Shown in pieces: positions 1 to 8,182 of a DNA stretch of 64,000 nucleotides (position 1 is its first letter; each line of letters begins with the position of its first letter). Under the pieces are notes generated by a model. It ran no database searches and was not told the DNA's origin. It saw only the letters and a program-made list of their open reading frames with translations. Both the position numbers and the translations under genes were made by a program. This stretch comes from JBCCEJ01 sp039030335 (GTDB lineage: Bacteria > Pseudomonadota > Gammaproteobacteria > HK1). Location of the stretch: assembly GCA_039030335.1 (NCBI GenBank), contig JBCCEJ010000006.1, positions 61,822-125,821 of the forward strand, written 5' to 3'.

Positions 1-1
1 C

Positions 2-748
2 CAGCACCCGGTGCACCCGGAGATCGGTATACGCATGAAACGCCTGCCCGACTGGTGCCCGCCGAGCGGCGATCACCCGGGCGATGCCGATGAGCGCGCT
101 GCGCAGATGGCCTGGATCATGGTCGACCAGGATGGGCGGCGCTTTATGAACGAGTACAGCCCGTACGTGCAGGATACGGGGCAACGCGACATGGAGGTCT
201 ACGACCCTACGACGATGCGCTTTCCGCGCACGCCCGCCTGGTGTGTGTTCGACGATACGGCGCGCCAGCTCTATCCGATCGGTTCGCCCGTACTGAACGA
301 CCCCGACCCGAGCGCGCACTATGAGTGGAGCGTGGACAACCTCGCCGAACTGGGCAACGGCTTGCTGCAACGCGCCGATACGCTCGAAGAGCTGGCCGGA
401 TTGATGGGCGTTGACGAAGCGACCTTCGTCGCGACCGTCGACGAGTGGAATGCCACCGTGGCACGCGGCGAAGATACGCTCGGCCGCCCGCGCTCATCGA
501 TGACGGCCGTGACTGACGGACCGTTTTTCTGCGGGCAGATGTGGCCGGTAATCTCCAACACCCAGGGCGGGCCGCGCCACGATGCGCTACAGCGTGTCAT
601 CAATCCGTTCGGAGAACCGCTCGACGGCCTCTACGTGGCTGGTGAACTCGGCAGTATCTGGGGCAGCCTCTACACCGGTGGGTGCAATCTGGCGGAATGC
701 TTCATCACCGGCCGGATCGCGGCTGAGCACGCGGCCGTTCGCAACTAA
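2..748 (+). CDS. FAD-dependent oxidoreductase, C-terminal part (5' end outside window)
   Basis: The reading frame is open from the first bases of the window, so this is the C-terminal ~248 residues of a longer protein. The tail contains NTQGGPRHDALQRVINPFG followed by GLYVAGELGSIWG and GGCNLAECFITGRIA. This is the typical end of the FAD_binding_2 family (fumarate reductase, 3-ketosteroid dehydrogenase and related flavoproteins), where the glycine-rich stretch closes over the FAD. Such enzymes are cytoplasmic or periplasmic dehydrogenases or reductases; the substrate cannot be told from this part. The upstream FAD-binding Rossmann motif lies outside the window. A strong hairpin follows 15 bases after the stop. 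Confidence 0.8.
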   Translation, partial: QHPVHPEIGIRMKRLPDWCPPSGDHPGDADERAAQMAWIMVDQDGRRFMNEYSPYVQDTGQRDMEVYDPTTMRFPRTPAWCVFDDTARQLYPIGSPVLNDPDPSAHYEWSVDNLAELGNGLLQRADTLEELAGLMGVDEATFVATVDEWNATVARGEDTLGRPRSSMTAVTDGPFFCGQMWPVISNTQGGPRHDALQRVINPFGEPLDGLYVAGELGSIWGSLYTGGCNLAECFITGRIAAEHAAVRN

Positions 749-763
749 CCGGCAAACCGTACG

Positions 764-790
764 CAGTCCCCGGCAAGGCGCCGGGGACTG
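764..790. terminator. 11-bp hairpin between convergent genes
   Basis: CAGTCCCCGGC (764-774) pairs perfectly with GCCGGGGACTG (780-790) around a 5-base loop. It sits between the 3' end of the flavoprotein gene on the plus strand and the 3' end of the peroxiredoxin gene on the minus strand, so it could end transcription from both sides. There is no T-run on either side, so intrinsic termination is inferred from stem strength and position only. Confidence 0.5.
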
Positions 791-842
791 ATCTGTCGGA
801 TGCGTGCTGGCGCGGCGCCAGCTCCGCCGGGTGGGTGGCGGT

Positions 843-1301
843 TCAGGCCGCCAGTTCGCCCAGCTTCGACAAGACGCCATCGACGTCCGGCAACGTACCC
901 TGGTGCATCTCCGTGTGGCGAACCACGCCGTCGGGATCGATGATCAGCACGCAACGGTTCGAGATGCCGGCACCGTCGTTGAAGATGCCGAGCGTCTGCG
1001 CGACGCCGCCGTGCGGCCAGAAATCGGCCAGCAGCGGATGCCGGATACCACCGAGGGCGGCTGCCCAGGTTTTGAGCGCGAACATCGAGTCGACGCTCAG
1101 GCCAAGTACTTGCGCATTGGCCTCTTCAAACTTCGTCAACGCACGGTTGAACGTGGAAGTCTGGTTGCTTCAGCCGCCGGTGAAGGCGAGGGGATAGCTG
1201 TGCAGGACCACCCACTTGCCACGGTACTGCGACAGAGAAACCTCGTCGCCGTCGTGACTCTTGAGGGTGAAATCCGGTGCTGAGGTGCCAACCTCCAACA
1301 T
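843..1301 (-). CDS. Selenocysteine-containing peroxiredoxin (in-frame TGA read as Sec44)
   Basis: Read through one TGA, this frame gives a 152-residue AhpC/TSA-type peroxiredoxin, a thiol (here selenol) peroxidase that reduces H2O2 and organic hydroperoxides in the cytoplasm. The start at 1301 (MLEVGTSAPDFTLKSHDG) has a strong AGGAGA Shine-Dalgarno about 8 bases upstream. Residues 37-44 read P-L-A-F-T-G-G-stop, which fits the peroxiredoxin active-site pattern PxxxTxxC with the TGA exactly at the peroxidatic cysteine. The frame then continues without shift into SNQTSTFN, LGLSVDS and SNRCVLIIDPDGVV. R116 fits the catalytic arginine; the only Cys is C117, so no normal resolving Cys is evident. 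A SECIS-like hairpin follows the TGA at the right distance. The alternative is a nonsense-mutated pseudogene, or a short gene starting at 1139 that would lack the active site; both look less likely. Confidence 0.85.
1129..1161 (-). promoter_or_regulatory. Candidate bacterial SECIS hairpin
   Basis: Numbering bases after the TGA, the RNA folds as follows. A lower stem pairs nt 9-13 with 37-41 (one G-U pair). A 3-base bulge (14-16) follows, then pairs 17-36 and 18-35, and one bulged U (19). The upper stem pairs nt 20-24 (UCAAC) with 30-34 (GUUGA), and the apical loop 25-29 is CGUGC. The loop starts 24 bases after the UGA and has a G in its first two positions. Both match the known rules for bacterial SECIS elements (apical G, loop roughly 16-37 bases downstream, often a bulged U in the upper stem). 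The fold was made by eye. Confidence 0.7.
1170..1172 (-). other. In-frame TGA, probable selenocysteine codon
   Basis: This TGA is codon 44 counted from the ATG at 1301 and stays in frame with conserved peroxiredoxin sequence on both sides. It replaces the peroxidatic cysteine codon of the PxxxTxxC motif. Bacterial Sec insertion at UGA needs SelB, tRNA-Sec (selC), SelA and SelD, none of which lie in this window. Confidence 0.82.
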
Positions 1302-1388
1302 CGTGAATCTCTCCTGGTCAGGTTCAGTCGGAGTCCGCAGTGTAAACGACCGGCCGGCGGCGTGCTGTTGAGCGTGATGCAGCCTTGC

Positions 1389-1793
1389 TCAGCCTTGTTC
1401 GTTCCGCTCCTGCGTCCCGAGTTCACCGACCCATGCGAGCGCCGACTGGCACCAGATTTCCCGCTTTGGGATGAGTTCGGCCCGCTCATCACAAAGTCCG
1501 GCGCGAAGTCCCAGCACCCGGGCCGCCTCACCTTCGCCCGTGCCGTAGAGGTGCGTGCCGCAGTCCGCACAGAACACCTGCGGGCGCCGGGCACCGCTTT
1601 GTGCGGTCTTGACGAATTCGCGTGGTTCTCCCTTCAGCAGCGTGAATCGGTCGGCGCGCACTGGCAGTATGGTCCGGAACGCGCTGCCGGAAGACTTCTG
1701 ACAGTCGGTGCAGTGGCAGATGAGCACGCGCTCGGGATTGGCCTCGGCTTCGAAGACGATGGCGCCGCAGAGGCAGCTTCCAGTGACTTTCAT
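1389..1793 (-). CDS. GFA-family (glutathione-dependent formaldehyde-activating-like) zinc protein
   Basis: A 134-residue protein beginning MKVTGSCLCGAIVFEAE. It carries the cysteine pattern of the GFA/CENP-V fold: C-L-C near residue 7, CHCTDCQKSSGSAF near residue 30, and FCADCGTHLY near residue 75, which bind zinc. Founding members spontaneously or enzymatically form S-hydroxymethylglutathione, but most homologues have unknown roles. The ATG at 1793 is chosen because homology begins there, although the frame stays open upstream. The gene ends 87 bases before the selenoprotein peroxiredoxin start on the same strand, so the two may be co-transcribed. Confidence 0.85.
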   Translation of the reverse strand: MKVTGSCLCGAIVFEAEANPERVLICHCTDCQKSSGSAFRTILPVRADRFTLLKGEPREFVKTAQSGARRPQVFCADCGTHLYGTGEGEAARVLGLRAGLCDERAELIPKREIWCQSALAWVGELGTQERNEQG

Positions 1794-1917
1794 GGATTTC
1801 GCGATCTCCTGTTCGGCCGCCGGACGCGGCGGCGAGCGCCGTGGCGGCATGGTGGGTACCGCCATCAAAGTGTCAGAATACCGCGCGTCGATCCTACTCG
1901 CATAAAGGAATCTCCCA

Positions 1918-2574
1918 ATGGACTCACAAGCGGATATGGTGCGTCTGGACGCGCCCGCCGAGCTGTCGATGCCGATCGGCGAAGCCATGTTCACGCAACG
2001 CGCGATTCGGCGCCTGGACCCCGACCGGCCAGTGCCGGTCGAGCACATCCGCATCATCATGGACGCCGGATCGAAGGCGCCAAATGGCGGTAATGCCCAG
2101 CCGGCGCGGTACCTCGTAGTACGCGATCGCGCGCGACTCGAAGAGTTTGGCAAGCTCTACTTCGAGGCATGGTGGGCAAAACGCCGGGACGCGTATGGGT
2201 GGACCGGAAAGCACGATATTCCTGAAGGGTCGGTGTACCGGCTGCCGTCGATCCTGGCCGATGAGATGGTCGACGTGCCGGCCGTGATCCTGGCTTTCTC
2301 CGAGCCTTCCGGGGTAGCCGCAGCGTCGACCTTCCCGAGTGTGCAGAACATGCTGCTGGCCGCCCGCGCGCTCGGCGTTGGTTCGGTACTGACGACGCTG
2401 CATCCGGAAGTCATGGAGCGAGTGCACGCGTTGTTCAACATTCCCGACGGACTCACGTTCCATTGCTGTATTCCGCTCGGCTACCCGCGCGGCAACTTCG
2501 GGCCGACGAGTCGCCTGCCAACCAGTGTCACGACGTATTGGGATGCGTGGGGCGACGCGCCGCCCTGGGCGTGA
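1918..2574 (+). CDS. Nitroreductase family protein
   Basis: 218 residues. FTQRAIRRLDPDRPVPVEHI near the N-terminus and DAGSKAPNGGNAQPARYLVV are the classic FMN-binding segments of NAD(P)H-dependent nitroreductase-fold flavoenzymes. The C-terminal part has LLAARALGVGSVLTTLHPE and a conserved IPLGYPRG segment. These are homodimeric, cytoplasmic, FMN-containing oxidoreductases; substrates range from nitroaromatics to quinones and cannot be predicted. An AAAGGAA ribosome site lies 8 bases before the ATG. The GMC oxidoreductase starts 70 bases downstream on the same strand, suggesting one transcript. Confidence 0.85.
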   Translation: MDSQADMVRLDAPAELSMPIGEAMFTQRAIRRLDPDRPVPVEHIRIIMDAGSKAPNGGNAQPARYLVVRDRARLEEFGKLYFEAWWAKRRDAYGWTGKHDIPEGSVYRLPSILADEMVDVPAVILAFSEPSGVAAASTFPSVQNMLLAARALGVGSVLTTLHPEVMERVHALFNIPDGLTFHCCIPLGYPRGNFGPTSRLPTSVTTYWDAWGDAPPWA

Positions 2575-2644
2575 CGGCATCGCTTGAGCATGCGTCACGA
2601 GGCGGAGCGATGAGTCGCCGGCATCGCCGGCTCCAGGTCCGGTG

Positions 2645-4240
2645 ATGGCAGCGGCCACCTACGATTTCATCGTCGTCGGTGCCGGCTCGTCCGGCGGGGT
2701 CATCGCCAACCGGTTGAGTGAAGACGGCCGGCATTCGGTGTTGCTGCTCGAAGCCGGCCGCGAGTCCCATTGGTTGAGCCCGATTCCAATCGGCGTGGCG
2801 TGGTTGGTCGACAACCCCAAAGCGAGTTGGTGTTACGAGGCGCAACCTGAAGCTTCGCTGAACGACCGGGTGATCGGCGTGCCGCGCGGAAAACTGCTCG
2901 GTGGTTCGAGCGCCATCAACGGCCTCATCTTCGTGCGTGGCCAGGCACGCGACTACGATACGTGGGCGCAACTCGGTAACCGGGGCTGGAGTTATGCCGA
3001 TGTGCTGCCTGCATTCCGGCGCATGGAGAGTTATGTCGGTGGCGACGCGGAGCTGCGCGGCCATGACGGGCCGCTAAAGATCACCGAGTCGGATGACCAG
3101 AGCCCGCTCTACGATGCGTTGCTGGCGGCGGGACGTGAACTCGGGATCCCGCACAACCCGGACTATAACGGTGCCCGCCAGGAGGGCGTCGTGCGTGCGC
3201 AGACCACCATCGTAAACGGGCGCCGGATGAGCGTCGGTCACTGTTTCGTGAAACCGGCGAGGCGTCGGCGCAATCTGACCGTCGAGAGCGGGGCGATGGC
3301 CGAGCGGCTGCTGTTCGACGGCAACCGGTGTACCGGGGTGCGCTATATGCGCGGCGGTCGGGCGATCGACGTTCAGGCAGCGCGCGAGGTGGTGGTTTGC
3401 AGTGGCTCGATCAACTCACCGAAGCTCCTGGAACTCTCCGGCGTGGGTCATCCGGAGGTGCTGCGTGATCACGGTGTGCAGGTGCGCCATGCGTTGCCGG
3501 GGGTCGGTGAGAATCTGCGCGACCATCTCTCGCCCCGAATGGGCTGGGGCATCACCGCGCCCGGCGTCTCGTACAACGACCGGGTGCACGGCGCCGGCCT
3601 CCTGTGGCAAGTGTTGCGCTATGCCATGACGCGCCGCGGCTTTCTCGCCCAGCCAGTCGCGCCGGTTCTCGCGTTCGTGCGCACCCGCGAGGGGTTGGAG
3701 GAGCCCGATGTTCAACTCCATTTCATGCCGTACACCTACACAGCCGAGCGCAAGCTACACACACGGCCTGGTATGACGGCCGTGATCTACCAGTTGCGCC
3801 CGGAGAGTCAGGGAAGCGTCCATATCGCTGACGCGAACTGGCGGACTCCACCAGCGATTCGGTTCAACTTCCTCGCCAATGAGCTCGACAGACGTACAAC
3901 CGTGGATGCGGTGAACTTCACACGGCGCGTGGTCGAGACAGACGCCATGGCTTCACTGCGTGGGGTCGAATTCAAGCCCGGAGCAAAAGTCCGTTCAGAC
4001 GATGAGATCCTCGACTGGGTACGGTCGACCGCGGAGACGGCTTATCACCCGGTGGGAACTTGCCGCATGGGATCGGATGCTCGTGCGGTCGTCGACGAAC
4101 GCCTGCGCGTGCACGGCCTCACGGGTGTGCGGATTGCTGATGCGTCGATCATGCCGACGCTGGTATCCGGGAACACCAACGCACCTTGCATCATGATCGG
4201 CGAGCGCGCCGCGGAGTTCATGCTGGCCGACGCTGACTGA
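2645..4240 (+). CDS. GMC-family oxidoreductase (choline dehydrogenase-like)
   Basis: 531 residues. The N-terminus DFIVVGAGSSGGVIANRLSE is the FAD-binding dinucleotide fold. GGSSAINGLIFVRGQARDYD is GMC signature 1, VVVCSGSINSPKLLELSGVG is signature 2, and YHPVGTCRMG near the C-terminus holds the catalytic His region. Relatives oxidise primary alcohols such as choline or long-chain and polyethylene-glycol alcohols to aldehydes. Choline is possible given betaine-type methyltransferases 40 kb away, but the sequence alone does not fix the substrate. A GTG directly precedes the chosen ATG, so the protein could be one residue longer. Confidence 0.9.
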   Translation: MAAATYDFIVVGAGSSGGVIANRLSEDGRHSVLLLEAGRESHWLSPIPIGVAWLVDNPKASWCYEAQPEASLNDRVIGVPRGKLLGGSSAINGLIFVRGQARDYDTWAQLGNRGWSYADVLPAFRRMESYVGGDAELRGHDGPLKITESDDQSPLYDALLAAGRELGIPHNPDYNGARQEGVVRAQTTIVNGRRMSVGHCFVKPARRRRNLTVESGAMAERLLFDGNRCTGVRYMRGGRAIDVQAAREVVVCSGSINSPKLLELSGVGHPEVLRDHGVQVRHALPGVGENLRDHLSPRMGWGITAPGVSYNDRVHGAGLLWQVLRYAMTRRGFLAQPVAPVLAFVRTREGLEEPDVQLHFMPYTYTAERKLHTRPGMTAVIYQLRPESQGSVHIADANWRTPPAIRFNFLANELDRRTTVDAVNFTRRVVETDAMASLRGVEFKPGAKVRSDDEILDWVRSTAETAYHPVGTCRMGSDARAVVDERLRVHGLTGVRIADASIMPTLVSGNTNAPCIMIGERAAEFMLADAD

Positions 4241-4354
4241 GGTTTTCGGGACGGTGACGCGTATGAGCAGCGCGGGCAGCCTGCGCCGATTCCCGAAAGC
4301 GCTCGCGCTCAAGTCCGCAGCGTGGTCAGCGACCTTGGCAAACTGACCGCGCGA

Positions 4355-4762
4355 TCAGTTGTGCCGCACGCCATTGACGTAGAACCAGCGGCCGTCGTTG
4401 AACACGAATTGACTGGTTTCGTGCAGGCGCCGGGCACGTCCGTTCAGCTTGCTGCGCGCGACAAATTCGACCTCCCCGTGCCGGTCGCCCGCCTGACCAT
4501 TGTGCGTGCGTTTGATCTTGAGACCGAGCCACTGGGTGCCCGGTGCCGGCGTAAGGCCGGCCGGACGAGTGTCCGGATGCCAACTCGCGAGCAGGTACGG
4601 GACGTGGTTCATCGTGAAAGCCGTGTAACGTGACCGCATCAATGCTTCGGCCGTTGGCGCCGGCGCCAGCTCGGCGATGAACGGCAGGCAACATGCCGCC
4701 AGCGCAAAGGTGCTCCCGCACGGGCAGCCGCGTTGTTGCGAATCGCTGTTGGTGCTGCTCAT
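4355..4762 (-). CDS. YchJ-family protein (SEC-C metal-binding motif)
   Basis: 135 residues. The N-terminus has C-P-C-G-S-T then A-C-C-L-P-F (CxCx8CC-type), the zinc-binding SEC-C motif. The rest, with ALMRSRYTAFTMNHVPYLL, W-H-P-D-T-R and EVEFVARSKLNGRARRLHE, is the NTF2-like domain of the YchJ/UPF0225 family. The molecular function of this family is not established. It converges with the GMC oxidoreductase gene, with 114 bases between their ends. Confidence 0.88.
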   Translation of the reverse strand: MSSTNSDSQQRGCPCGSTFALAACCLPFIAELAPAPTAEALMRSRYTAFTMNHVPYLLASWHPDTRPAGLTPAPGTQWLGLKIKRTHNGQAGDRHGEVEFVARSKLNGRARRLHETSQFVFNDGRWFYVNGVRHN

Positions 4763-4934
4763 CTGACCTCACCGGATGTCCTGACGCGGCTTCGCCAGAG
4801 CCACGGCGCGCGCACCCTGACCGCGGGTATCGCAAGATTATCGCCTGATGCGATTTCACGGGTAAGTGCTCGTTATGGGAACTGATGGTCTGTTAACTTC
4901 CGCCTTTGCCGACCGTAAAAGCAGGACACTGACC

Positions 4935-5624
4935 ATGCAAACGCTCGTACTGATTCACGGCGCCTATCAGGGCGGCTGGATCTGGAAACTCACCGCCGCC
5001 TCGCTGCGCGCCGCCGGGCACCAGGCGTTTGCACCGACGCTGGACGGTTGTGCGGAACGCGCCCACCAGCTGCGCCCCGGGATATCGAACGATTCCCATG
5101 CGCGGGAAGTTGCAGACTGGCTGCATTATGAAGATCTGCGCGACGTGGTGCTGGTCGGTACCAGTAGCGGTGGCATGGTGGTGACCCGTGTCGCGGAACT
5201 GGCGCGTGAGCGGATCGCACGTGTCGTATTCGCGGACGCACTCGCCTTGCTGGATGGCGAGTGCCTGGGTGACATCGTGACACGCGTCAATCCGCGCAAT
5301 ACCGAACTCGGCACCGGTCCAACCCGGGAAGATGCGCGCGATCGCCTGTTCGCGGAACTCGAGGAGCCCCACAAGACCTGGGCGCTGGACCGGTTCACAA
5401 TGCATCCGCGCGCAGTCATGGAAGACCCGGTGTCGCTCGAATCGTTTTGGCAGGACAGTTGGGATGCCACTGTCATCTGGTGCCGGCGAAGCGTGAACCC
5501 GCCAGAGGCACATCAGCGCCGTGCCGCCGCCACGCTGAACGCCCGCTGGTTTGAACTGGATGCCGGGCACTATCCGATGCTGCAGGTGCCGGACGCCCTG
5601 GCGGAGTTCATCCTGGCGACCTGA
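4935..5624 (+). CDS. Alpha/beta hydrolase
   Basis: 229 residues. VLIHGAYQGGWIWK gives the oxyanion-hole region, VGTSSGGMVV the nucleophile elbow (Ser), and AGHYPMLQVPDALAEFI the catalytic His. The pattern resembles the methylesterase/hydroxynitrile-lyase-like group (salicylate-esterase type) of the alpha/beta hydrolase fold. The frame is open 69 bases further upstream, but homology starts at the MQTLVLIHG methionine, so 4935 is preferred. It stands alone between convergent and divergent neighbours. Confidence 0.85.
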   Translation: MQTLVLIHGAYQGGWIWKLTAASLRAAGHQAFAPTLDGCAERAHQLRPGISNDSHAREVADWLHYEDLRDVVLVGTSSGGMVVTRVAELARERIARVVFADALALLDGECLGDIVTRVNPRNTELGTGPTREDARDRLFAELEEPHKTWALDRFTMHPRAVMEDPVSLESFWQDSWDATVIWCRRSVNPPEAHQRRAAATLNARWFELDAGHYPMLQVPDALAEFILAT

Positions 5625-5833
5625 CCCGTGGAGGCAGGTGCGTGATCGTGCGCCGCCAGGCCGCTGTCGCGCGGCGCGGGATTCCCCGGCGGCAGCATGA
5701 CCCGGCGCAAAATCCACTGGTGTGGCAACGGGCTGATCCAGTTGCAGACTGATTCAGAAGCAGGCTTGACGGGCAACCGAATGGTCAACAAACGAACCGG
5801 TTCGCATAGGATCCGATCCGGACATGACCTGGC

Positions 5834-6562
5834 TCAAAAATCGACAGGCACGGGGGCTGGGCCGTTGCCTTGCCCGTCGTGCTCCTCCCACCACCAGCCG
5901 CTATTCAGCATGTTGGCGCGCCGCCTGGGACCCGGTGCTTCCGGGTCGAGCGAGTCGTAAGCGACGTCACCGGCATAGAACGCGATGTTGCCGGCGTCGG
6001 TCTGCAGGATATGGGTGTGGAATTCGAACGCACCCCGGATGCCGCCGAGCGCGTCACCGATCTGCTCGAACCGTCGCAGCCAGTCGAGCGTCACGAACGT
6101 TGGCGTGACGATCTCGATTTCTCCGGCATGGCGCCGGGTCAGCGCATCGGCGGGCGCGACCCAGGCGTGCTCGGTGATCTCTCCGTGGTCGATCGCCACT
6201 TCACTCAGTCCCTCGGGGGCCGCGCAGAGGAAGAAGTGCGTAGAGAAGCGGACCGGCCGGATGGGTGGGGGCATCCAATGGGAGAGGTGGACCAGCGTTG
6301 ATGAGTCGAGGCGTATGCCCGCTTCTTCTTCCGCCTCGCGCACGGCGGCCGTACGGAAGGCCTCGATGCCGTCGCCGCCCTCACGGTCTTCGGCGTCTAC
6401 GCGGCCACCCGGAAACACCCACATTCCACCGAAGTGAATCTTGGAGTTCTTACGTAACATCAACACTTCGATACCGTTTTCGGTGTCACGCCCCACGACC
6501 ACGGTTGCCGCATCGATAGGAGTGGCCGGTCCGGCTTTGGAGGGCTTTGCAGAATCACTCAT
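5834..6562 (-). CDS. NUDIX hydrolase
   Basis: 242 residues. VLMLRKNSKIHFGGMWVFPG is followed by GGRVDAEDREG and AAVREAEEEAGI, giving a Nudix box with an expanded spacer (GGRVDxED...REAxEEAG). That expansion is typical of the NUDT19/acyl-CoA-diphosphatase-like group. Enzymes of the family cleave nucleoside diphosphates linked to another moiety using Mg2+ held by the REAEEEAG glutamates. A CoA-derivative substrate is possible but inferred. The ATG at 6562 is preferred to a TTG 39 bases upstream. Confidence 0.85.
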   Translation of the reverse strand: MSDSAKPSKAGPATPIDAATVVVGRDTENGIEVLMLRKNSKIHFGGMWVFPGGRVDAEDREGGDGIEAFRTAAVREAEEEAGIRLDSSTLVHLSHWMPPPIRPVRFSTHFFLCAAPEGLSEVAIDHGEITEHAWVAPADALTRRHAGEIEIVTPTFVTLDWLRRFEQIGDALGGIRGAFEFHTHILQTDAGNIAFYAGDVAYDSLDPEAPGPRRRANMLNSGWWWEEHDGQGNGPAPVPVDF

Positions 6563-6876
6563 GGTCTTTAGCTGGGTCTCGATATGGACGAAGCCGTTCA
6601 ACCAGACGCGGTGACGCGGAACCGGTTTGGCGGCTCAGACAAAGAAACGTAATTTAGCATTCCCGGCGCCGCTGCTCTGGCGCGCGCAGCTGCGAACCCG
6701 GCCGGCGACGCGAAGGCCGTCGGGCGTGACTGCTGCATGACAGTTGCACGCGAATCATCTTGATGCGACTTGCATTAGCCGGGCTTACGCCCAACTGCAT
6801 GGCTTCAGGACCGCGGCGCCAGACGGACAGAGCAAGACGATGTATCGCAAACACCTGAACGGCGGGGAAAACTGAC
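6563..6876. other. Intergenic region between divergent genes, nothing specific seen
   Basis: 314 bases between the Nudix gene (minus) and the DUF4112 gene (plus). It must hold both promoters, but no clear -35/-10 pair, operator palindrome or RNA gene was recognised. No convincing coding frame was found. Confidence 0.4.
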
Positions 6877-7278
6877 ATGGGTGCCGTCCAGCGCGCGGAG
6901 CTGGCCGTGCGGCTCCAGCGGCTCGAGCGCCTGGCGACCCTGATGGACAGTTCGCTCAGGCTGCCGGTACTCGGATGGCGCTTTGGGCTGGATCCCTTAT
7001 TGGGGTTGCTACCAGGCGTGGGCGATCTGATCGGCGCTTGTGTGTCGCTATGGATCGTCGTCGAGTCGTGGCGCCTCGGCGCATCGTTGACCGCGGTCGT
7101 CCGTATGATCGGGAACCTGCTGTTGGACGCCATCGTAGGCGCCGTGCCGCTGCTCGGCGATCTCGCGGACTTTGCGCTGCACACGAACCGGCGCAACCTC
7201 GCCGTGCTGGCCGAAGACCTCGCTCTCAACCTACACAACGCGGGTTCTGGACCGACAGCCACCCGGGAGCTGGACTGA
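6877..7278 (+). CDS. DUF4112 family membrane protein
   Basis: 133 residues. LERLATLMDSSLRLPVLGWR then FGLDPLLGLLPGVGDLIGA is the signature of DUF4112. A second hydrophobic stretch with IVGAVPLLGDLADFALHTNRRN follows. Two repeats of a L-P-G/L-x-G-D turn flank hydrophobic helices, so it is probably an inner-membrane protein. No function is established for the family. It precedes pdxJ on the same strand by 166 bases. Confidence 0.85.
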   Translation: MGAVQRAELAVRLQRLERLATLMDSSLRLPVLGWRFGLDPLLGLLPGVGDLIGACVSLWIVVESWRLGASLTAVVRMIGNLLLDAIVGAVPLLGDLADFALHTNRRNLAVLAEDLALNLHNAGSGPTATRELD

Positions 7279-7444
7279 TTCTCCACACCAGGCCCATGGC
7301 ACAATAGAACCCGGTTTTCGTTCGCGTCCACCACCCCGGACCGGCCGTGCCTGACAGCCTTGCGGTCGTGACGCTGCGCCTCTGATCGCGGTGACGTTGC
7401 CGCCATCGCGGCCGCTCGGGAGGAGATAAGGGAGCCTTCAAGAC

Positions 7445-8182
7445 ATGAGCTGCATGCTGAGCGTAAATCTGAACAAAGTCGCGTTGCTTCGCAATCAGCG
7501 CGACGTCGGATACCCGAGTGTGACGCGCGCCGCGGCTACCTGTATTGCGGCGGGCGCGGATGGCGTCACCGTGCACCCGCGCCCGGATGAACGGCACATA
7601 CGGGTTTCCGATGTGCACGAGCTGGCCGCGATGCTGACCGTCGAGTTCAATATCGAAGGCAACCCGGAGCCGGAGTTCCTGGAACTGGTGGCCGAGGTTA
7701 AACCGGCGCAGTGCACCCTGGTACCCGACAGCCCGGAGCAGCGCACCTCCGACCACGGTTGGGATCTGGCGACCGATGGTGCCCGTCTCGAGCCGGTCAT
7801 CGCGAAGCTCAAGGCGTACGGTATTCGCGTAGCTTTGTTCATGGATCCAGAACCCGGGAACATGGCTCGCGCGGCGGCGGTGGGCGCCGACCGAATCGAG
7901 CTGTACACCGAAGCTTATGCGCGCGCGTTTGGCGGTCCGGAGGAGACCGTGACGCTGGCGCGCTACGTCGACAGCGCGGCCGCTGCCCGCGACGTTGGGC
8001 TGGGGATCAACGCGGGGCACGACCTGAGTCTCGATAATCTCCCGGCGTTCGCATCCGCGGTGCCCGAACTGCTGGAGGTGTCGATCGGTCACGCGCTCAC
8101 CGCCGATGCTCTCTGGATGGGTTTCGATAACGCGATCGCACGCTACAAGTCCGCACTTACCGGCATTGCGGCATCGCCATGA
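7445..8182 (+). CDS. pdxJ: Pyridoxine 5'-phosphate synthase
   Basis: 245 residues, normal length for PdxJ. This TIM-barrel enzyme condenses 1-deoxy-D-xylulose 5-phosphate with 3-amino-2-oxopropyl phosphate in the DXP-dependent vitamin B6 pathway. Recognised segments are AGADGVTVHPRPDERHI, CTLVPDSPEQRTSDHGW (catalytic Glu region), RVALFMDPEP, ADRIELYTEAYA and the phosphate-binding GLGINAGHDLSLDNL. The first strand reads VNLNKVALLRNQR, with Asn-Lys in place of the Asp-His of the E. coli type; this variant also occurs in other phyla. The stop overlaps the next ATG by 4 bases. Confidence 0.92.
   Translation: MSCMLSVNLNKVALLRNQRDVGYPSVTRAAATCIAAGADGVTVHPRPDERHIRVSDVHELAAMLTVEFNIEGNPEPEFLELVAEVKPAQCTLVPDSPEQRTSDHGWDLATDGARLEPVIAKLKAYGIRVALFMDPEPGNMARAAAVGADRIELYTEAYARAFGGPEETVTLARYVDSAAAARDVGLGINAGHDLSLDNLPAFASAVPELLEVSIGHALTADALWMGFDNAIARYKSALTGIAASP

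Noticed and set aside
843..1139. Short peroxiredoxin-like gene starting after the TGA
   Set aside because: Starting there would remove the active site and has no ribosome site; the full-length frame read through TGA explains the data better.
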